The position numbers and the translations under genes were made by a program. A stretch of DNA of 64,000 bases from CAYYWP01 sp050176585 (lineage in GTDB: Bacteria > Desulfobacterota > Binatia > HRBIN30 > CADEER01). Positions 54,797 through 63,526 of this stretch are shown piece by piece. How positions within the stretch are numbered: the stretch's first letter is position 1; each line of letters begins with the position of its first letter. The notes under the pieces are model-generated. The model worked only from the letters and a program-made list of their open reading frames with translations, was not told where the DNA came from and did not search any database. Where the stretch lies: positions 124,001 to 188,000 of the forward strand of contig JBFXHX010000002.1 of assembly GCA_050176585.1 (NCBI GenBank), given 5' to 3'.

Positions 54797-56333
54797 GACC
54801 GCCCGCCTCTCGCGCGCGCAGCGCATCGGCTTTCAACTGCGGCTTGTCGACCTTGCCGTTTGCGTTCTTGGGGAGCGACTCGACGAAGCGGAACACCTTC
54901 GGAGTGCGAAACCCGACCACCGGTTTGCAGTGGGCGGCGAGCGCCTCCGCCGTGAGTTGCGCGGCCGGCACCGGCGCTACGAACGCGACGGCGATCTCTC
55001 CCCAGTCCGGATCGGGCACGCCGACCACTGCCGCCTCGAGCACCGCGGCATGACTGGTGAGCAGGGACTCGATCTCCGCCGGGTAGATGTTCACGCCGCC
55101 GCTGATCAGCATCTCCTTGCTGCGGCCGGCGAGCGTCATGAAACCGTCCGCGTCGCGGGTGGCGAGATCGCCCGTCCAGAGCCAGCCGTCGCGGAGCACC
55201 TTGGCGGTCTCTTCCGGGCGGTTCCAGTACCGTCCCATCATGTGCTCCGAGCGCACGGTGATCTCGCCGACCTCACCGACCGCGACGGCGCTGCCGTCCG
55301 GCGCCCGCAACACGACCTCGACGAACGTGTACGGCTGCCCGATGCAGCCAACGCGCAGCTTGCGGTCGGGACCCGGTGTGAAATGATCCTCTGGCCGCAG
55401 GAAGGCCACGGTCATCATCGCTTCGGTCTGCCCGTAATTCTGCGTCAGAATGGGGCCGAAGCGCGCCAACGCCTGCTCCAGGGTGTTGAATGGAATCGGC
55501 TCGGCACCGTACCCGATCGCGCGCAGCGAACCGAGGTCGAAGCGGTCGATCTGCGGATGGTTGACGATGCGCGTGAGCACCGTCGGCACGCAGGTGAACG
55601 TGGTCACGCGCTCGCGCTGAATGGTGTCGAGCAACGCGTCGACCGTCCCGCCTTCGACGATCGCGCTGCACGCACCGCGCAGGAACCAAGCGAGAAAATA
55701 CGCGCCGCTGGAGTGCGTGAGCGGACCGACGTGAGCGACGACGTCGTCGCCGCGGATGTCGCGGTCGACCAACATATTGCGATACATGGCCGACCAATTC
55801 CGGTGCGTGAGGACGACGCCCTTCGGTTTCCCGGAACTGCCGGAGGTGTAATTGATCGAACAGATGTCATCGATCGCCACCGGGCGCGCCGTACCGCCCG
55901 GCGCGCCGTGCTGCAGCGCCGACCAGCTTCCGTCGTCGCCGTCCACCTGGCAGCACGACAGCGCGGGAAAGCGGTCGGCGATCTCCCCCGCCCGCGGCCC
56001 GGTGGCTGCATCGAAGAACAGCGCGCTTGCCTCGCAGTCCTCCACGATGATGGCGACCTCGTGCGTGGTGAAGCGATGATTCAGCGGTACGCGCACCAAC
56101 CCGGCCCGCTCGAGGGCGAGTTGCAGAAAGACGTATTCCGGCCGGTTGGGCATGAAGAGGCCGACCCGGTCGCCGCGCGCAAAGCGCGCCGCCAGCGCCG
56201 CGCTGAGCGGCTGCACGATCGCCTCCACGTCGGCGAAGGACCAGCGTCGTTCGCCGTACACGAGGCAATGCCGCCGCGCGTAGCGGCGCGCGGCCTGGGC
56301 GGCGAGCGCGCCGAGCGCCGGCCCCGCGCTCAT
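54789..56333 (-). CDS. Acyl-CoA synthetase (AMP-forming)
   Basis: The 514-residue ANL-superfamily ligase activates a carboxylic acid to its CoA thioester with ATP. The P-loop is INYTSGSSGKPKGVVLTHRN; the later motifs are QNYGQTEAMMT, WTGDLATRDADGFMTLAGRS (AMP-binding) and the C-terminal catalytic lysine region LPKNANGKVDKPQLKAD. The ATG overlaps the mutase small subunit stop by four bases (ATGA). It lies between a B12 mutase and a thiolase, which points to a branched-chain or unusual acid degradation pathway. Confidence 0.9.
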   Translation of the reverse strand: MSAGPALGALAAQAARRYARRHCLVYGERRWSFADVEAIVQPLSAALAARFARGDRVGLFMPNRPEYVFLQLALERAGLVRVPLNHRFTTHEVAIIVEDCEASALFFDAATGPRAGEIADRFPALSCCQVDGDDGSWSALQHGAPGGTARPVAIDDICSINYTSGSSGKPKGVVLTHRNWSAMYRNMLVDRDIRGDDVVAHVGPLTHSSGAYFLAWFLRGACSAIVEGGTVDALLDTIQRERVTTFTCVPTVLTRIVNHPQIDRFDLGSLRAIGYGAEPIPFNTLEQALARFGPILTQNYGQTEAMMTVAFLRPEDHFTPGPDRKLRVGCIGQPYTFVEVVLRAPDGSAVAVGEVGEITVRSEHMMGRYWNRPEETAKVLRDGWLWTGDLATRDADGFMTLAGRSKEMLISGGVNIYPAEIESLLTSHAAVLEAAVVGVPDPDWGEIAVAFVAPVPAAQLTAEALAAHCKPVVGFRTPKVFRFVESLPKNANGKVDKPQLKADALRAREAGGHG

Positions 56334-56731
56334 CTGCCCTCGACCGCCGCGCGGATGTACGCGGCGATCTCGGCGATGGAGGTGCCGGACAGGAACACCC
56401 GGCTGACGCCGGCTCGCTCCAGCTGTGGGATGTCCTCTTGTGGGATCACCCCGCCCGCGACGATGCGGATGTCGCTCGCCCCGCCCTCGTCGAGGAGCTG
56501 TCGGATCTTCGGCAGATGCACCAGGTGTGCGCCGGCGAGCGTGCTGACGCCGATCACGTCGACATCCTCTTCGATGGCCGCGCGCGCGATCTGCTCGGGC
56601 GTACGCCGCAGGCCCGTGTAGACGACCTCCATGCCGGCATCGAGCAGGCCGCGGGCGACCACACGAGCGCCGACGTCGTGGCCGTCCAGGCCCACTTTCG
56701 CGACCAACACGCGGATCCTGCGCCCGCTCAT
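56330..56731 (-). CDS. B12-binding small subunit of acyl-CoA mutase
   Basis: The 133-residue protein is the cobalamin-binding domain. It contains the DxHxxG signature (GLDGHDVGARV: D16, H18 and G21), where the histidine coordinates cobalt, and the later GVSTLAGAHL and RIVAGGVIPQED segments. Start ATG 56731 lies ten bases after the large subunit stop. Together with the large subunit it forms an adenosylcobalamin-dependent mutase. Order and spacing support a functional heterodimer. Confidence 0.93.
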   Translation of the reverse strand: MSGRRIRVLVAKVGLDGHDVGARVVARGLLDAGMEVVYTGLRRTPEQIARAAIEEDVDVIGVSTLAGAHLVHLPKIRQLLDEGGASDIRIVAGGVIPQEDIPQLERAGVSRVFLSGTSIAEIAAYIRAAVEGR

Positions 56732-56741
56732 GCCGAGCCGT

Positions 56742-58460
56742 TCAGAAGTCCGTCGAGGGTGAGAAGACCCCGAAGTGCTTGCGCCACACGTCGGTGATCT
56801 CGCCGACCGTGGCATAGGCCTTCACGGCCTCGAGCACTGCGGGCACCGTGTTCACACCGTCGCGGCAGGCGCGCTCGACGGCGGCGAGCGCGGTCCGCAC
56901 GCGATCGGCGCTGCGTCCCGCCTTGACGGCCGCGAGGCGTTCGCGCTGGCGCCGCGTATTGTCGGGATCGATGCGAAACGCCGTGTACGGCACGTCGGGC
57001 TGCTCGGGCCAGAGGTTCACCGTCACCCAGGGCCGCTCGCCGCTGTCGAGGGCGCGCTGACGGCGCACCGCGCCCTCGGTCATCCACCGCCGGCCGAGGC
57101 CGCCGTCGATCACCCGCAGTGCCCCGCCCGCCTCTTCGACCTCGCGGAGCGCGGCGAGGATCTGGGCTTCGACCTGGGCGGTGAGGGACTCGACGTAATA
57201 CGAGCCGCCGAGCGGATCGATGGTGTCCGTGAACCCGTGCTCGTGCGCGATGATCGCTTCGGTGCGCAGGCCGACGCGAATGGAGCTCTCGGTCGGCGTC
57301 GATACCGCCTCATCATAAGAAGCGACGTACACGTACGAGGCTCCGCCGAGCACGTAGCCCAAGGTGCCGAAGGCGATGCGGGCGACGTTGTTGAGCGGCT
57401 CCTGCAGCGCCTCCTGTCCGTGACCGTACACCGTGGTGCGCAGCGCCATGGCCTCCGGCCGCAGCGCGCCGAAGCGCTCCCTCATCAGCCGCGCCCACAC
57501 GCGCCGCAGCGCGCGCAGATTGGCAATGGTGACGAAAAAGTCGTGCCGCTCGTCCGCGAACATGTGCAGCAGCGGCGCCACTTCGTCGATCGTGTAGCCG
57601 CGCTCGAGCAGCACTCCGATGTAGTGCAGCGCGTTGCCGAGCGCGATCGCGGTCGCCCGGCTCGAGCCGGCACCGCCCGCATTGATGTGGTTCACGCACA
57701 CGGTCATCGGCGACCAGCCGGGCGCGTGCTCGGCGCACCAGGCCACGCAGTCGGTCGCGAGCCGCGCGGCGGGCGCCGCGGGCAGGATCTGCGTCCCGCG
57801 CGCGATGTACTCTTTCAGCGGGTCGTTCTGCAGGTTGACGGTATAGGCAGCCGGCGCTAACCCGCGCCGCTCGCCGAGCGCGGCGAACATCGCCAGCATG
57901 ATGGGCCCGATCGAGTTCCCGAGCGTGCCCACCCGCTTGACGCGCTCGATCGCAATGCCGTCGAAGAGCGCCTCCATATCGGCGAGCGTCGATACCGCCA
58001 CGCCGACCTGCCCCACCTCCGCGGCGGCCATCTCGTGATCGGAGTCGTACCCGCACTGCGTGGGCAGATCGAGGGCGACCAGGATCTGCTCGCAGCCCCA
58101 GTCCAGGAGCTTGCGAAAGCGCCGGTTGCACTCGCTCGCTTCGCCGAAGCCCGAGTACGCCGAGATGACGAAGGGCTCGGTGCGGTACATGCCCGCGCGA
58201 TCACCCCGCGTGTAGGGGTACTCGCCCGGAAAGCCCAGATCGGAGAGGTAATCGAAGCCGAGCTCGTGCAGATCCGCAGGCGTATAGAGCGGCTTGACCG
58301 GCACTCCGACGTCGGTCCTGAACGGCCGCCGCTCCCCACGCTGCGCGGTCTCCGCTCCATAGCACTCGCGCTCCCAGCGCTCGGTTTCCTGCCGAATGCG
58401 CTCGGCCTCGGCATCCGCCGCCGGGGCGCGAACGGGCGGGGGTTTGAGCGGCTTATTCAT
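56742..58460 (-). CDS. Acyl-CoA mutase large subunit (methylmalonyl-CoA mutase family)
   Basis: The 572-residue TIM-barrel subunit rearranges acyl-CoA carbon skeletons with B12. YPYTRGDRAGMYRTEP, ALDLPTQCGYDSDHEM, NLQNDPLKEYIARGTQ and HGFTDTIDPLGGSYYVESL mark the family. Substrate-side segments differ from methylmalonyl-CoA mutase: VISAYSGFGEAS replaces TMRQYAGFGTAE, and VNHINAGGAGSS replaces the YHIREAGA type, while keeping His. So isobutyryl-, hydroxyisobutyryl- or another acyl-CoA substrate is possible. The ATG at 58460 starts MNKPLKPPPVRAPAAD. It is the first gene of the operon. Confidence 0.88.
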   Translation of the reverse strand: MNKPLKPPPVRAPAADAEAERIRQETERWERECYGAETAQRGERRPFRTDVGVPVKPLYTPADLHELGFDYLSDLGFPGEYPYTRGDRAGMYRTEPFVISAYSGFGEASECNRRFRKLLDWGCEQILVALDLPTQCGYDSDHEMAAAEVGQVGVAVSTLADMEALFDGIAIERVKRVGTLGNSIGPIMLAMFAALGERRGLAPAAYTVNLQNDPLKEYIARGTQILPAAPAARLATDCVAWCAEHAPGWSPMTVCVNHINAGGAGSSRATAIALGNALHYIGVLLERGYTIDEVAPLLHMFADERHDFFVTIANLRALRRVWARLMRERFGALRPEAMALRTTVYGHGQEALQEPLNNVARIAFGTLGYVLGGASYVYVASYDEAVSTPTESSIRVGLRTEAIIAHEHGFTDTIDPLGGSYYVESLTAQVEAQILAALREVEEAGGALRVIDGGLGRRWMTEGAVRRQRALDSGERPWVTVNLWPEQPDVPYTAFRIDPDNTRRQRERLAAVKAGRSADRVRTALAAVERACRDGVNTVPAVLEAVKAYATVGEITDVWRKHFGVFSPSTDF

Positions 58461-58602
58461 GTCGGCGACTCCTCAATGACGCCTCTTTCCGACCAGCGAT
58501 TATCAAATGCGAGCGAGTCGGGCCATCGCCTGTCGCCTCATCAGGCGCCCGACGAGGCGCGGCAGCGGACCGGCGAGAGGCGCGCGACGTCAGCGGAGAG
58601 TG

Positions 58603-58729
58603 CGGCCGCCTGCCCGGGTCTATGGCATCAACTCTTCGGTGTCTGGTCGGGAAGGACCTCGAACTTCGTGACCCAGAACTGCCCCTGCGGGTCGGCCACG
58701 TAGCCCTCGAGCCGAATCTTGCGACCAAC
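58603..58729. repeat. First copy of a 127-base exact duplication at a scaffold gap
   Basis: Bases 58603-58729 are identical to 58830-58956, on the other side of the N run. The stretch includes the 3' end of the small exported protein gene. The duplication lies exactly at a scaffold junction and has the length of a common assembler word size, so it is probably one genomic locus represented twice. Confidence 0.85.
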
Positions 58730-58829
58730 NNNNNNNNNNNNNNNNNNNNNNNNNNNNNNNNNNNNNNNNNNNNNNNNNNNNNNNNNNNNNNNNNNNNNNN
58801 NNNNNNNNNNNNNNNNNNNNNNNNNNNNN
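58730..58829. other. Scaffold gap of 100 N
   Basis: Exactly 100 Ns separate the two contigs. This is the default length for a gap of unknown size. Because the flanks repeat for 127 bases, the contigs most likely overlap and the gap may have no real extent. Confidence 0.97.
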
Positions 58830-58956
58830 CGGCCGCCTGCCCGGGTCTATGGCATCAACTCTTCGGTGTCTGGTCGGGAAGGACCTCGAACTTCGTGACC
58901 CAGAACTGCCCCTGCGGGTCGGCCACGTAGCCCTCGAGCCGAATCTTGCGACCAAC
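58830..58956. repeat. Second copy of the 127-base duplication at the scaffold gap
   Basis: It is identical to 58603-58729. In this copy the sequence continues into the complete small exported protein gene, so this is the copy that belongs to the gene. The other is its truncated duplicate. Confidence 0.85.
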
Positions 58957-59313
58957 CAACTGAGGATCCGAAATCTGCGCCCAATACTGTCGGCTCTGCC
59001 CGCCTAAAAACAGGTTCGGCCAGTTCGGCGTGAGCTGATCGACGAGATCCATCGAGGTGATCGGTTTGCTGATCACCTTGAGATCGTCGACCGCGATCCA
59101 CCGAATCCCCTCCACACCCGGCATGCCGATCGACAGCGCCAATCCTTTTTCGGGTTGCTCGGCGCGGAGTCTGCCTTCAATTCGAATCAAGGTGGGCCGG
59201 TCTCCCCCCGGGATCCGTATACCGCTAAATCCGTGTGTCGCTCCGCGCCACGATGCCAAGCACAGGCACAGGACCACAAATACCAGCGACATGCGCCGCA
59301 TACGCATCATCAT
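58855..59313 (-). CDS. Small exported protein of unknown function
   Basis: The 152-residue protein has a signal peptide (MSLVFVVLCLCLASWRGA after three basic residues). Its mature part has an OB-fold-like beta pattern: PTLIRIEGRL and KIRLEGYVADPQGQFWVTKF. It resembles no family I can name. Its last 102 bases are inside the 127-base duplication, but the frame is intact in this copy. ATGs at 59313, 59310 and 59304 are all possible starts. Confidence 0.6.
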   Translation of the reverse strand: MMMRMRRMSLVFVVLCLCLASWRGATHGFSGIRIPGGDRPTLIRIEGRLRAEQPEKGLALSIGMPGVEGIRWIAVDDLKVISKPITSMDLVDQLTPNWPNLFLGGQSRQYWAQISDPQLVGRKIRLEGYVADPQGQFWVTKFEVLPDQTPKS

Positions 59314-59554
59314 GTACGAGCTCTCCCATTCTCCTGTAGCAGTCCCGACAGTAACCAGCCGCGACGGCTACGCCAAGGCCGGTGGCGTGAACGTCGAGAG
59401 CTGCCGCGCAGGGCGCGCCCGCTGCGCACCGCAGCAAGCGCCATGTCTGACTTGCCATTGCGTTCCACCGCCGCGGCACCGCATCAGCCGTCGCCCCTAC
59501 ACAGCTCTAGCGGCCAATCGCTATCCGACACACCTGCGGATCCGCTCGTTTTAT
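59314..59554. other. Spacer between divergent genes with no supported gene
   Basis: This is the first part of the 376-base region between the divergent small exported protein gene and the Rieske oxygenase gene. I see no gene or strong hairpin in it. The promoter of the oxygenase starts at 59555. Confidence 0.45.
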
Positions 59555-59584
59555 TTGACACCGCGAAATTCGCGGACGTAGGGT
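59555..59584 (+). promoter_or_regulatory. Promoter with palindromic spacer upstream of the Rieske oxygenase
   Basis: A perfect -35 box TTGACA (59555-59560) is followed by CCGCGAAATTCGCGG (59561-59575), an exact 7+1+7 palindrome, and TAGGGT (59579-59584, spacer 18) as a weak -10. A palindrome between -35 and -10 is where repressor operators usually lie. The oxygenase ATG is at 59690, giving a leader of about 100 bases. Interpretation as an operator is inference. Confidence 0.5.
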
Positions 59585-59689
59585 GCTCAGCCTACGGATG
59601 GCCGATGCGAACCGACACGGCGCAGCGCTCGGCACGGGAACGGGCACACAGCGGCCGCGGCCGACGCGCTCGTTCCAAGGAGGAGCCCT

Positions 59690-60883
59690 ATGGGAACGCA
59701 GCAGGTCAGCGGAACACCGCGCCCCGCCGGCGCGATCGCAACGGAAGAGGACTTCGCCGCGACCCGGCGGCCGCTTTTGCAGGCGTCTACGCTGCCTCCC
59801 TACTGCTACACGGCGCGCGATTTCTATGAGCTCGAGATCGACCGCATCTTCATGCGGGAGTGGTTGTGCGTGGGGCGCGCGGATCAGGTGGAGAACCCGG
59901 GCGATTACTATACCCTGACCCTGCTCGGCGAGCCGCTGGTGGTCACGCGCGATCTCGGCGGAGAGATCCGCGTGCTGTCGACGATCTGCCGTCACCGCGG
60001 CACCGAAGTCGTGCAAGGAGAAGGCAACCGCAGGTCGTTTCAGTGTCCGTATCACCTCTGGACCTACGCGCTGAGCGGAGAGTTGATCGGCGCGCCGGAG
60101 ATGGACGAGGTGGAACGCTTCGAAAAGGCGCAGTGCCGATTGCCCTCCTTGCGGGTGGAGATCTGGGAGGGATTCATCTTCGTTAACTTCGATGCCGATG
60201 CGAAGCCGCTGGGCCCGCGCCTGGCCGGCGTGTCGGAACGCATCAAGAGCTACCGGCTCGGCGGCATGCGAACCAACGTGATCGATACGTACGACTGCAA
60301 CTGGAACTGGAAGCTCATGATGGAGAATTTCATGGAGTTCTACCACGTGCTCGGGTTGCACAAAGGCACGCACGATCCGATGCCGACGCAACTCTCTTCC
60401 GCCGAGGATTACAACGGCACCTACGAGCACTCCTGGGGTGTGTTACCGGATCCGGATGGCACGCTATGGAGCGTGACCGGCAAGCACTCGCCGCTCGCGA
60501 CCATCGAAGGCTTGACCTATGAAGAGCAGCACCTCGGGCAGTTCTGGTTGATTTATCCCACGCTCCTGTTTTTCCTCACCGCCGATGCCATGGGCTATTA
60601 CCGGGTACTCCCGCAGGCGCCCGACCGCATCAACCTGCGCATCCACATGTGCGTTCCGCCGACGACGGCCGAGATGAAGGACTTCGCGGTGCGACTCAAA
60701 GCCGCGGCGGCTTGTCTCCTGGTCATCAACGATCAGGACATGTGGGCATGCGAGTCGATGCAGCGCGGGCTGTCCTCGCACATGGCACCGCGCGGGCGGT
60801 TCTCGAAATGGGACAAACCGGTCCACCAGATCGCGCGCTACGTCTCGGATCGGGTGCTCGACGGTGCGGCGCCGCCGCGGTGA
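59690..60883 (+). CDS. Rieske non-heme iron oxygenase alpha subunit
   Basis: The 397-residue protein has a Rieske [2Fe-2S] domain with C100, H102, C119 and H122 (C-x-H-x16-C-x2-H, in CRHRG and CPYHLW) and a catalytic domain with NWNWKLMMENFMEFYHVLGLH. The histidines there and a downstream Asp bind the mononuclear iron. It hydroxylates or demethylates a substrate not known from sequence (aromatic, quaternary ammonium or steroid). AAGGAGGAG precedes ATG 59690. A ferredoxin or reductase is not adjacent. Regulation by the palindrome upstream is suggested. Confidence 0.92.
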   Translation: MGTQQVSGTPRPAGAIATEEDFAATRRPLLQASTLPPYCYTARDFYELEIDRIFMREWLCVGRADQVENPGDYYTLTLLGEPLVVTRDLGGEIRVLSTICRHRGTEVVQGEGNRRSFQCPYHLWTYALSGELIGAPEMDEVERFEKAQCRLPSLRVEIWEGFIFVNFDADAKPLGPRLAGVSERIKSYRLGGMRTNVIDTYDCNWNWKLMMENFMEFYHVLGLHKGTHDPMPTQLSSAEDYNGTYEHSWGVLPDPDGTLWSVTGKHSPLATIEGLTYEEQHLGQFWLIYPTLLFFLTADAMGYYRVLPQAPDRINLRIHMCVPPTTAEMKDFAVRLKAAAACLLVINDQDMWACESMQRGLSSHMAPRGRFSKWDKPVHQIARYVSDRVLDGAAPPR

Positions 60884-61159
60884 TCGCGTTCGCGCCCACC
60901 AGTCCGGGCTCTCCCATCGGCAAAACCCGTAGGCGGGCGGCGTGCACCTCCGTCCCGAGCAGGGGCCGCGCGCGGCCGCCGCGACGCGCCCCAGGATCCC
61001 GGCGGCTCGACCGCTTGTACATACAATTCCCCACTTTGCACTTGATATAGAAACCGGGCAGCACAAATCACCGCCTCCGCGCCTGCGTTGCGCGGGCACG
61101 GCGGTTGCTGCTGGGAGGTCACCCGGCTATCGGTTCGGCGATTGAGCAGAAGGAGCACC
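60884..61159. other. Spacer without a supported gene before the CPVC/DUF2243 pair
   Basis: This 276-base spacer holds no gene. Around 61013-61053 the composition is A+T-rich (with GATATAG near 61044-61050) and could hold a promoter for the following membrane protein pair, but no clear -35/-10 pairing was found. Confidence 0.4.
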
Positions 61160-61477
61160 ATGACCCGATTGTGCTTGGATCCGGGCGCGACCGGGCGACC
61201 TGCATGGCTGTCCATACTGGCGGCGGCGCTTGGCCCGCTGGTCGTGTTGATCGGCGACGCCGCCCTCGCGTGCCCGGTGTGTGATACGGGCACTGGCGCT
61301 GCGGTCCGCGCGGGAATTTTCGACGCGCACTTCGCGACCACGGCGTTCGGCATCCTGTCGCCGATCCCGGTGCTGCTGATGATCGGCGCAGCGCTTCATT
61401 TCGGCTGGACGCCGGCGCGCCTGTTGCGCCGTAGGCGGCGCCCGGCGGAACTCGCGATTGGAGAGGGTCATGAATGA
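61160..61477 (+). CDS. Small membrane protein with CPVC motif
   Basis: The 105-residue protein has a hydrophobic N-terminal region, then ALACPVCDTGTGAAVRAGIF, a CxxC placed just outside the first segment, and a second membrane segment (ILSPIPVLLMIGAALHFG). AGAAGGAG precedes ATG 61160. Its stop overlaps the start of the DUF2243 gene by eight bases. Two-gene pairs of this shape are seen near cytochrome oxidase genes in other bacteria, as far as I recall, but function is unknown. Confidence 0.65.
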   Translation: MTRLCLDPGATGRPAWLSILAAALGPLVVLIGDAALACPVCDTGTGAAVRAGIFDAHFATTAFGILSPIPVLLMIGAALHFGWTPARLLRRRRRPAELAIGEGHE

Positions 61478-61979
61478 TAAACAGCGACCGCTCGTAGCGG
61501 CCGGTACGGTCCTGGGCGCGGGGCTCGGCGGGTTTGTCGACGGGATCCTGTTTCACCAGCTCCTGCAAATTCACAACATGCTCACTGGCCGCCTGCCGAA
61601 GGACACGATTCCGAACGTCGAGGTCAACATGTTCTGGGATGGAATTTTCCACGCCGGCACATGGATACTGACGGCGGTGGGAGTGTGGCTTCTCTTTCGC
61701 GCGGCGCAGCGCCGCGACACGGTGCTAACGACCAAGTCCTTCGTGGGGTCGCTGGCGGTCGGCTGGGGGCTCTTCAATCTCGTCGAAGGGTTGATCGACC
61801 ACCACATCCTCCACCTGCACCACGTGGTCGAAAGACTCGGCGTCTCCGCCTGGGACGTCGCGTTCTTGGCATCGGGCGTCGTCTTGATCGGCGTCGGCTG
61901 GATGGCCATCCGAGCAGACGGCCGAGCCCCTCAGCTACAGAGCCGCCCCGGCGCCACGCCGGCGCCGCAGTATCGATGA
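61470..61979 (+). CDS. DUF2243-family membrane protein
   Basis: The 169-residue protein has about four membrane segments. Conserved sites of DUF2243 are seen as GFVDGILFHQLLQIHNML, NMFWDGIFHAGTWI and GLFNLVEGLIDHHILHLHHV, rich in histidines that may bind a metal or heme. Start ATG 61470 overlaps the CPVC protein gene by eight bases, so they are coupled. Function is unknown for the family. Confidence 0.85.
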   Translation: MNDKQRPLVAAGTVLGAGLGGFVDGILFHQLLQIHNMLTGRLPKDTIPNVEVNMFWDGIFHAGTWILTAVGVWLLFRAAQRRDTVLTTKSFVGSLAVGWGLFNLVEGLIDHHILHLHHVVERLGVSAWDVAFLASGVVLIGVGWMAIRADGRAPQLQSRPGATPAPQYR

Positions 61980-62184
61980 GCGCTCAATGGCCTTTTCGTG
62001 TGGGACTGGCGCCCACTGCATCGCCGATCACCCGGTGATGCGTGTGCACCTGGAGCGCGCCGGCGCCGGTTGAACCGGGGGCGCGCCGTTCAATGCAACC
62101 AGCGCCGACGGAGCGGCACGCATCCGCGCGCGGGGCATCGCTGCGCGTTGCGGTGCAGCCGCAGGTGCCCGCGGCCGTACCCGC

Positions 62185-63279
62185 TCACGCCGGAACGATG
62201 ACTGCCTTCACCGTCTCCAGCCGCGCCACAGCCTCGAGCGCTTTCTGGCTTTCCTCGATCGGGAAGCGATGGGTCACGGCTTCAGCCATCGGAAACTCGC
62301 GGTGATGTGCCTGGGCGATGCGGATCGCATCATAGAAATGCCCGGGTTGTTCCAGCGCGCTGCCGATGATCTTCAAGTTGCGGTTGTTGAGGTAGCTCGG
62401 ATCGACCGGAACGGTGCCGTGCCCCGACCATAGCCCGACGATCAGATAGCGCCCATTCTTGGCGGTGAGCCGGATGCCTTCACCGAACGCGGAGCGCGCG
62501 CCCGCCGCCTCGATGACCACGTCCGCTCCCCGCCCGTCGGTCAGCTCGTGCACGCGTTCGATGCGCTCAGCCTCTTCCGGAACGGCGTTCAGGCTGATCG
62601 TGGCGGTCGCCCCCAGGCGACCGGCCATGGCCAGCCGGTGTTCAGGGGCTCCGATCACGATCAGGGTCCTGGCCCCGGCTATACGGCTGAGCAGGGTCGC
62701 CGCAAGGCCGACTGGGCCACAGCCCTGCACGACCACGGTCTGTGTCGGGACGATTCCGCCGAGCCGCTCCATCGCCTGGATCATCGTCGGCATCGCACAA
62801 CCGAAGGCGATGACCGCTTCGGACGGCGTATCGTCCGGGATCTTGTAGAATGCGATTCCCGCCGGCAGCCAGGCGTAATCGGTATACGTATTCCACGTCG
62901 GCTCGTTCGCATCGCTGAAGATGACGGCATTCTCGCAAAGGGAAAAATCCCTGAGCGCCGTGCAGTAGTAGCAATGGTGGCACGACTTGATCGGGCTCCA
63001 GTAGATCCGGTCCCCGTAGCGTACCGGGACACCCGCGCAGTCGGTGGTGACGCCGTCGCCCAGCTCTTCGACCGTGCCAATGCCTTCATGTCCAAGCACG
63101 ACCGGAAGCGGCGGAGTGGCGTCGCCGTTCCAGAGATGCACGTCGGTCCCGCACACCCCACCCATCTGCACTCGCAGCAGCACCTCTCCTCGTCCCGGCG
63201 CTGGAACTTCGCGCTCCCAGATTTGGATCGGCTGCTTGGGCGCGACGAGCACGGCGCGTTTGCCGGTTCGCTTGCGCAT
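62185..63279 (-). CDS. Zinc-dependent alcohol dehydrogenase-like protein
   Basis: The 364-residue medium-chain dehydrogenase has the catalytic zinc region GGVCGTDVHLWNG and LGHEGIGTVEELGDG, a structural zinc site with four cysteines (CHHCYYCTALRDFSLCE), and the NAD-binding GCGPVGLAATLLSRIAGA motif. The family includes threonine and sorbitol dehydrogenases; substrate is unclear. The frame begins MRKRTGKRAVLVAPKQ. No pathway partner is adjacent, apart from a partial luciferase-like gene upstream. Confidence 0.9.
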   Translation of the reverse strand: MRKRTGKRAVLVAPKQPIQIWEREVPAPGRGEVLLRVQMGGVCGTDVHLWNGDATPPLPVVLGHEGIGTVEELGDGVTTDCAGVPVRYGDRIYWSPIKSCHHCYYCTALRDFSLCENAVIFSDANEPTWNTYTDYAWLPAGIAFYKIPDDTPSEAVIAFGCAMPTMIQAMERLGGIVPTQTVVVQGCGPVGLAATLLSRIAGARTLIVIGAPEHRLAMAGRLGATATISLNAVPEEAERIERVHELTDGRGADVVIEAAGARSAFGEGIRLTAKNGRYLIVGLWSGHGTVPVDPSYLNNRNLKIIGSALEQPGHFYDAIRIAQAHHREFPMAEAVTHRFPIEESQKALEAVARLETVKAVIVPA

Positions 63280-63526
63280 TGCTGTTTCCTCCTACGAGCC
63301 GGGCGCGCCGCCCGGGCGCGCTACGGAGAGGACCTCGGGCGCCCGACCCTCGTACGGTGCAGGCGGACGGTTGTCCAGCACACAGCAGCGGCCATGCTGG
63401 AGGGAGTGCGCCGGCGCCGACCGGACGCCGACGACATCGGCGGCCGGGGCGCCGGCGCTGCACTCCGGTGCCAGCGATTGACGAAGCGCCGGTTACGGGC
63501 CGTTCGCGCCACGTCGGACGGGGCCT

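Noticed and set aside
53000..54955. A 651-residue plus-strand open frame over the thiolase
   Set aside because: The minus strand holds a thiolase with all catalytic motifs and the MeaB remnant; the plus frame is Arg-rich and has no domain features.
58622..58930. Open frames that cross the N run
   Set aside because: They are translations through Ns of a duplicated contig end and are artefacts of scaffolding.
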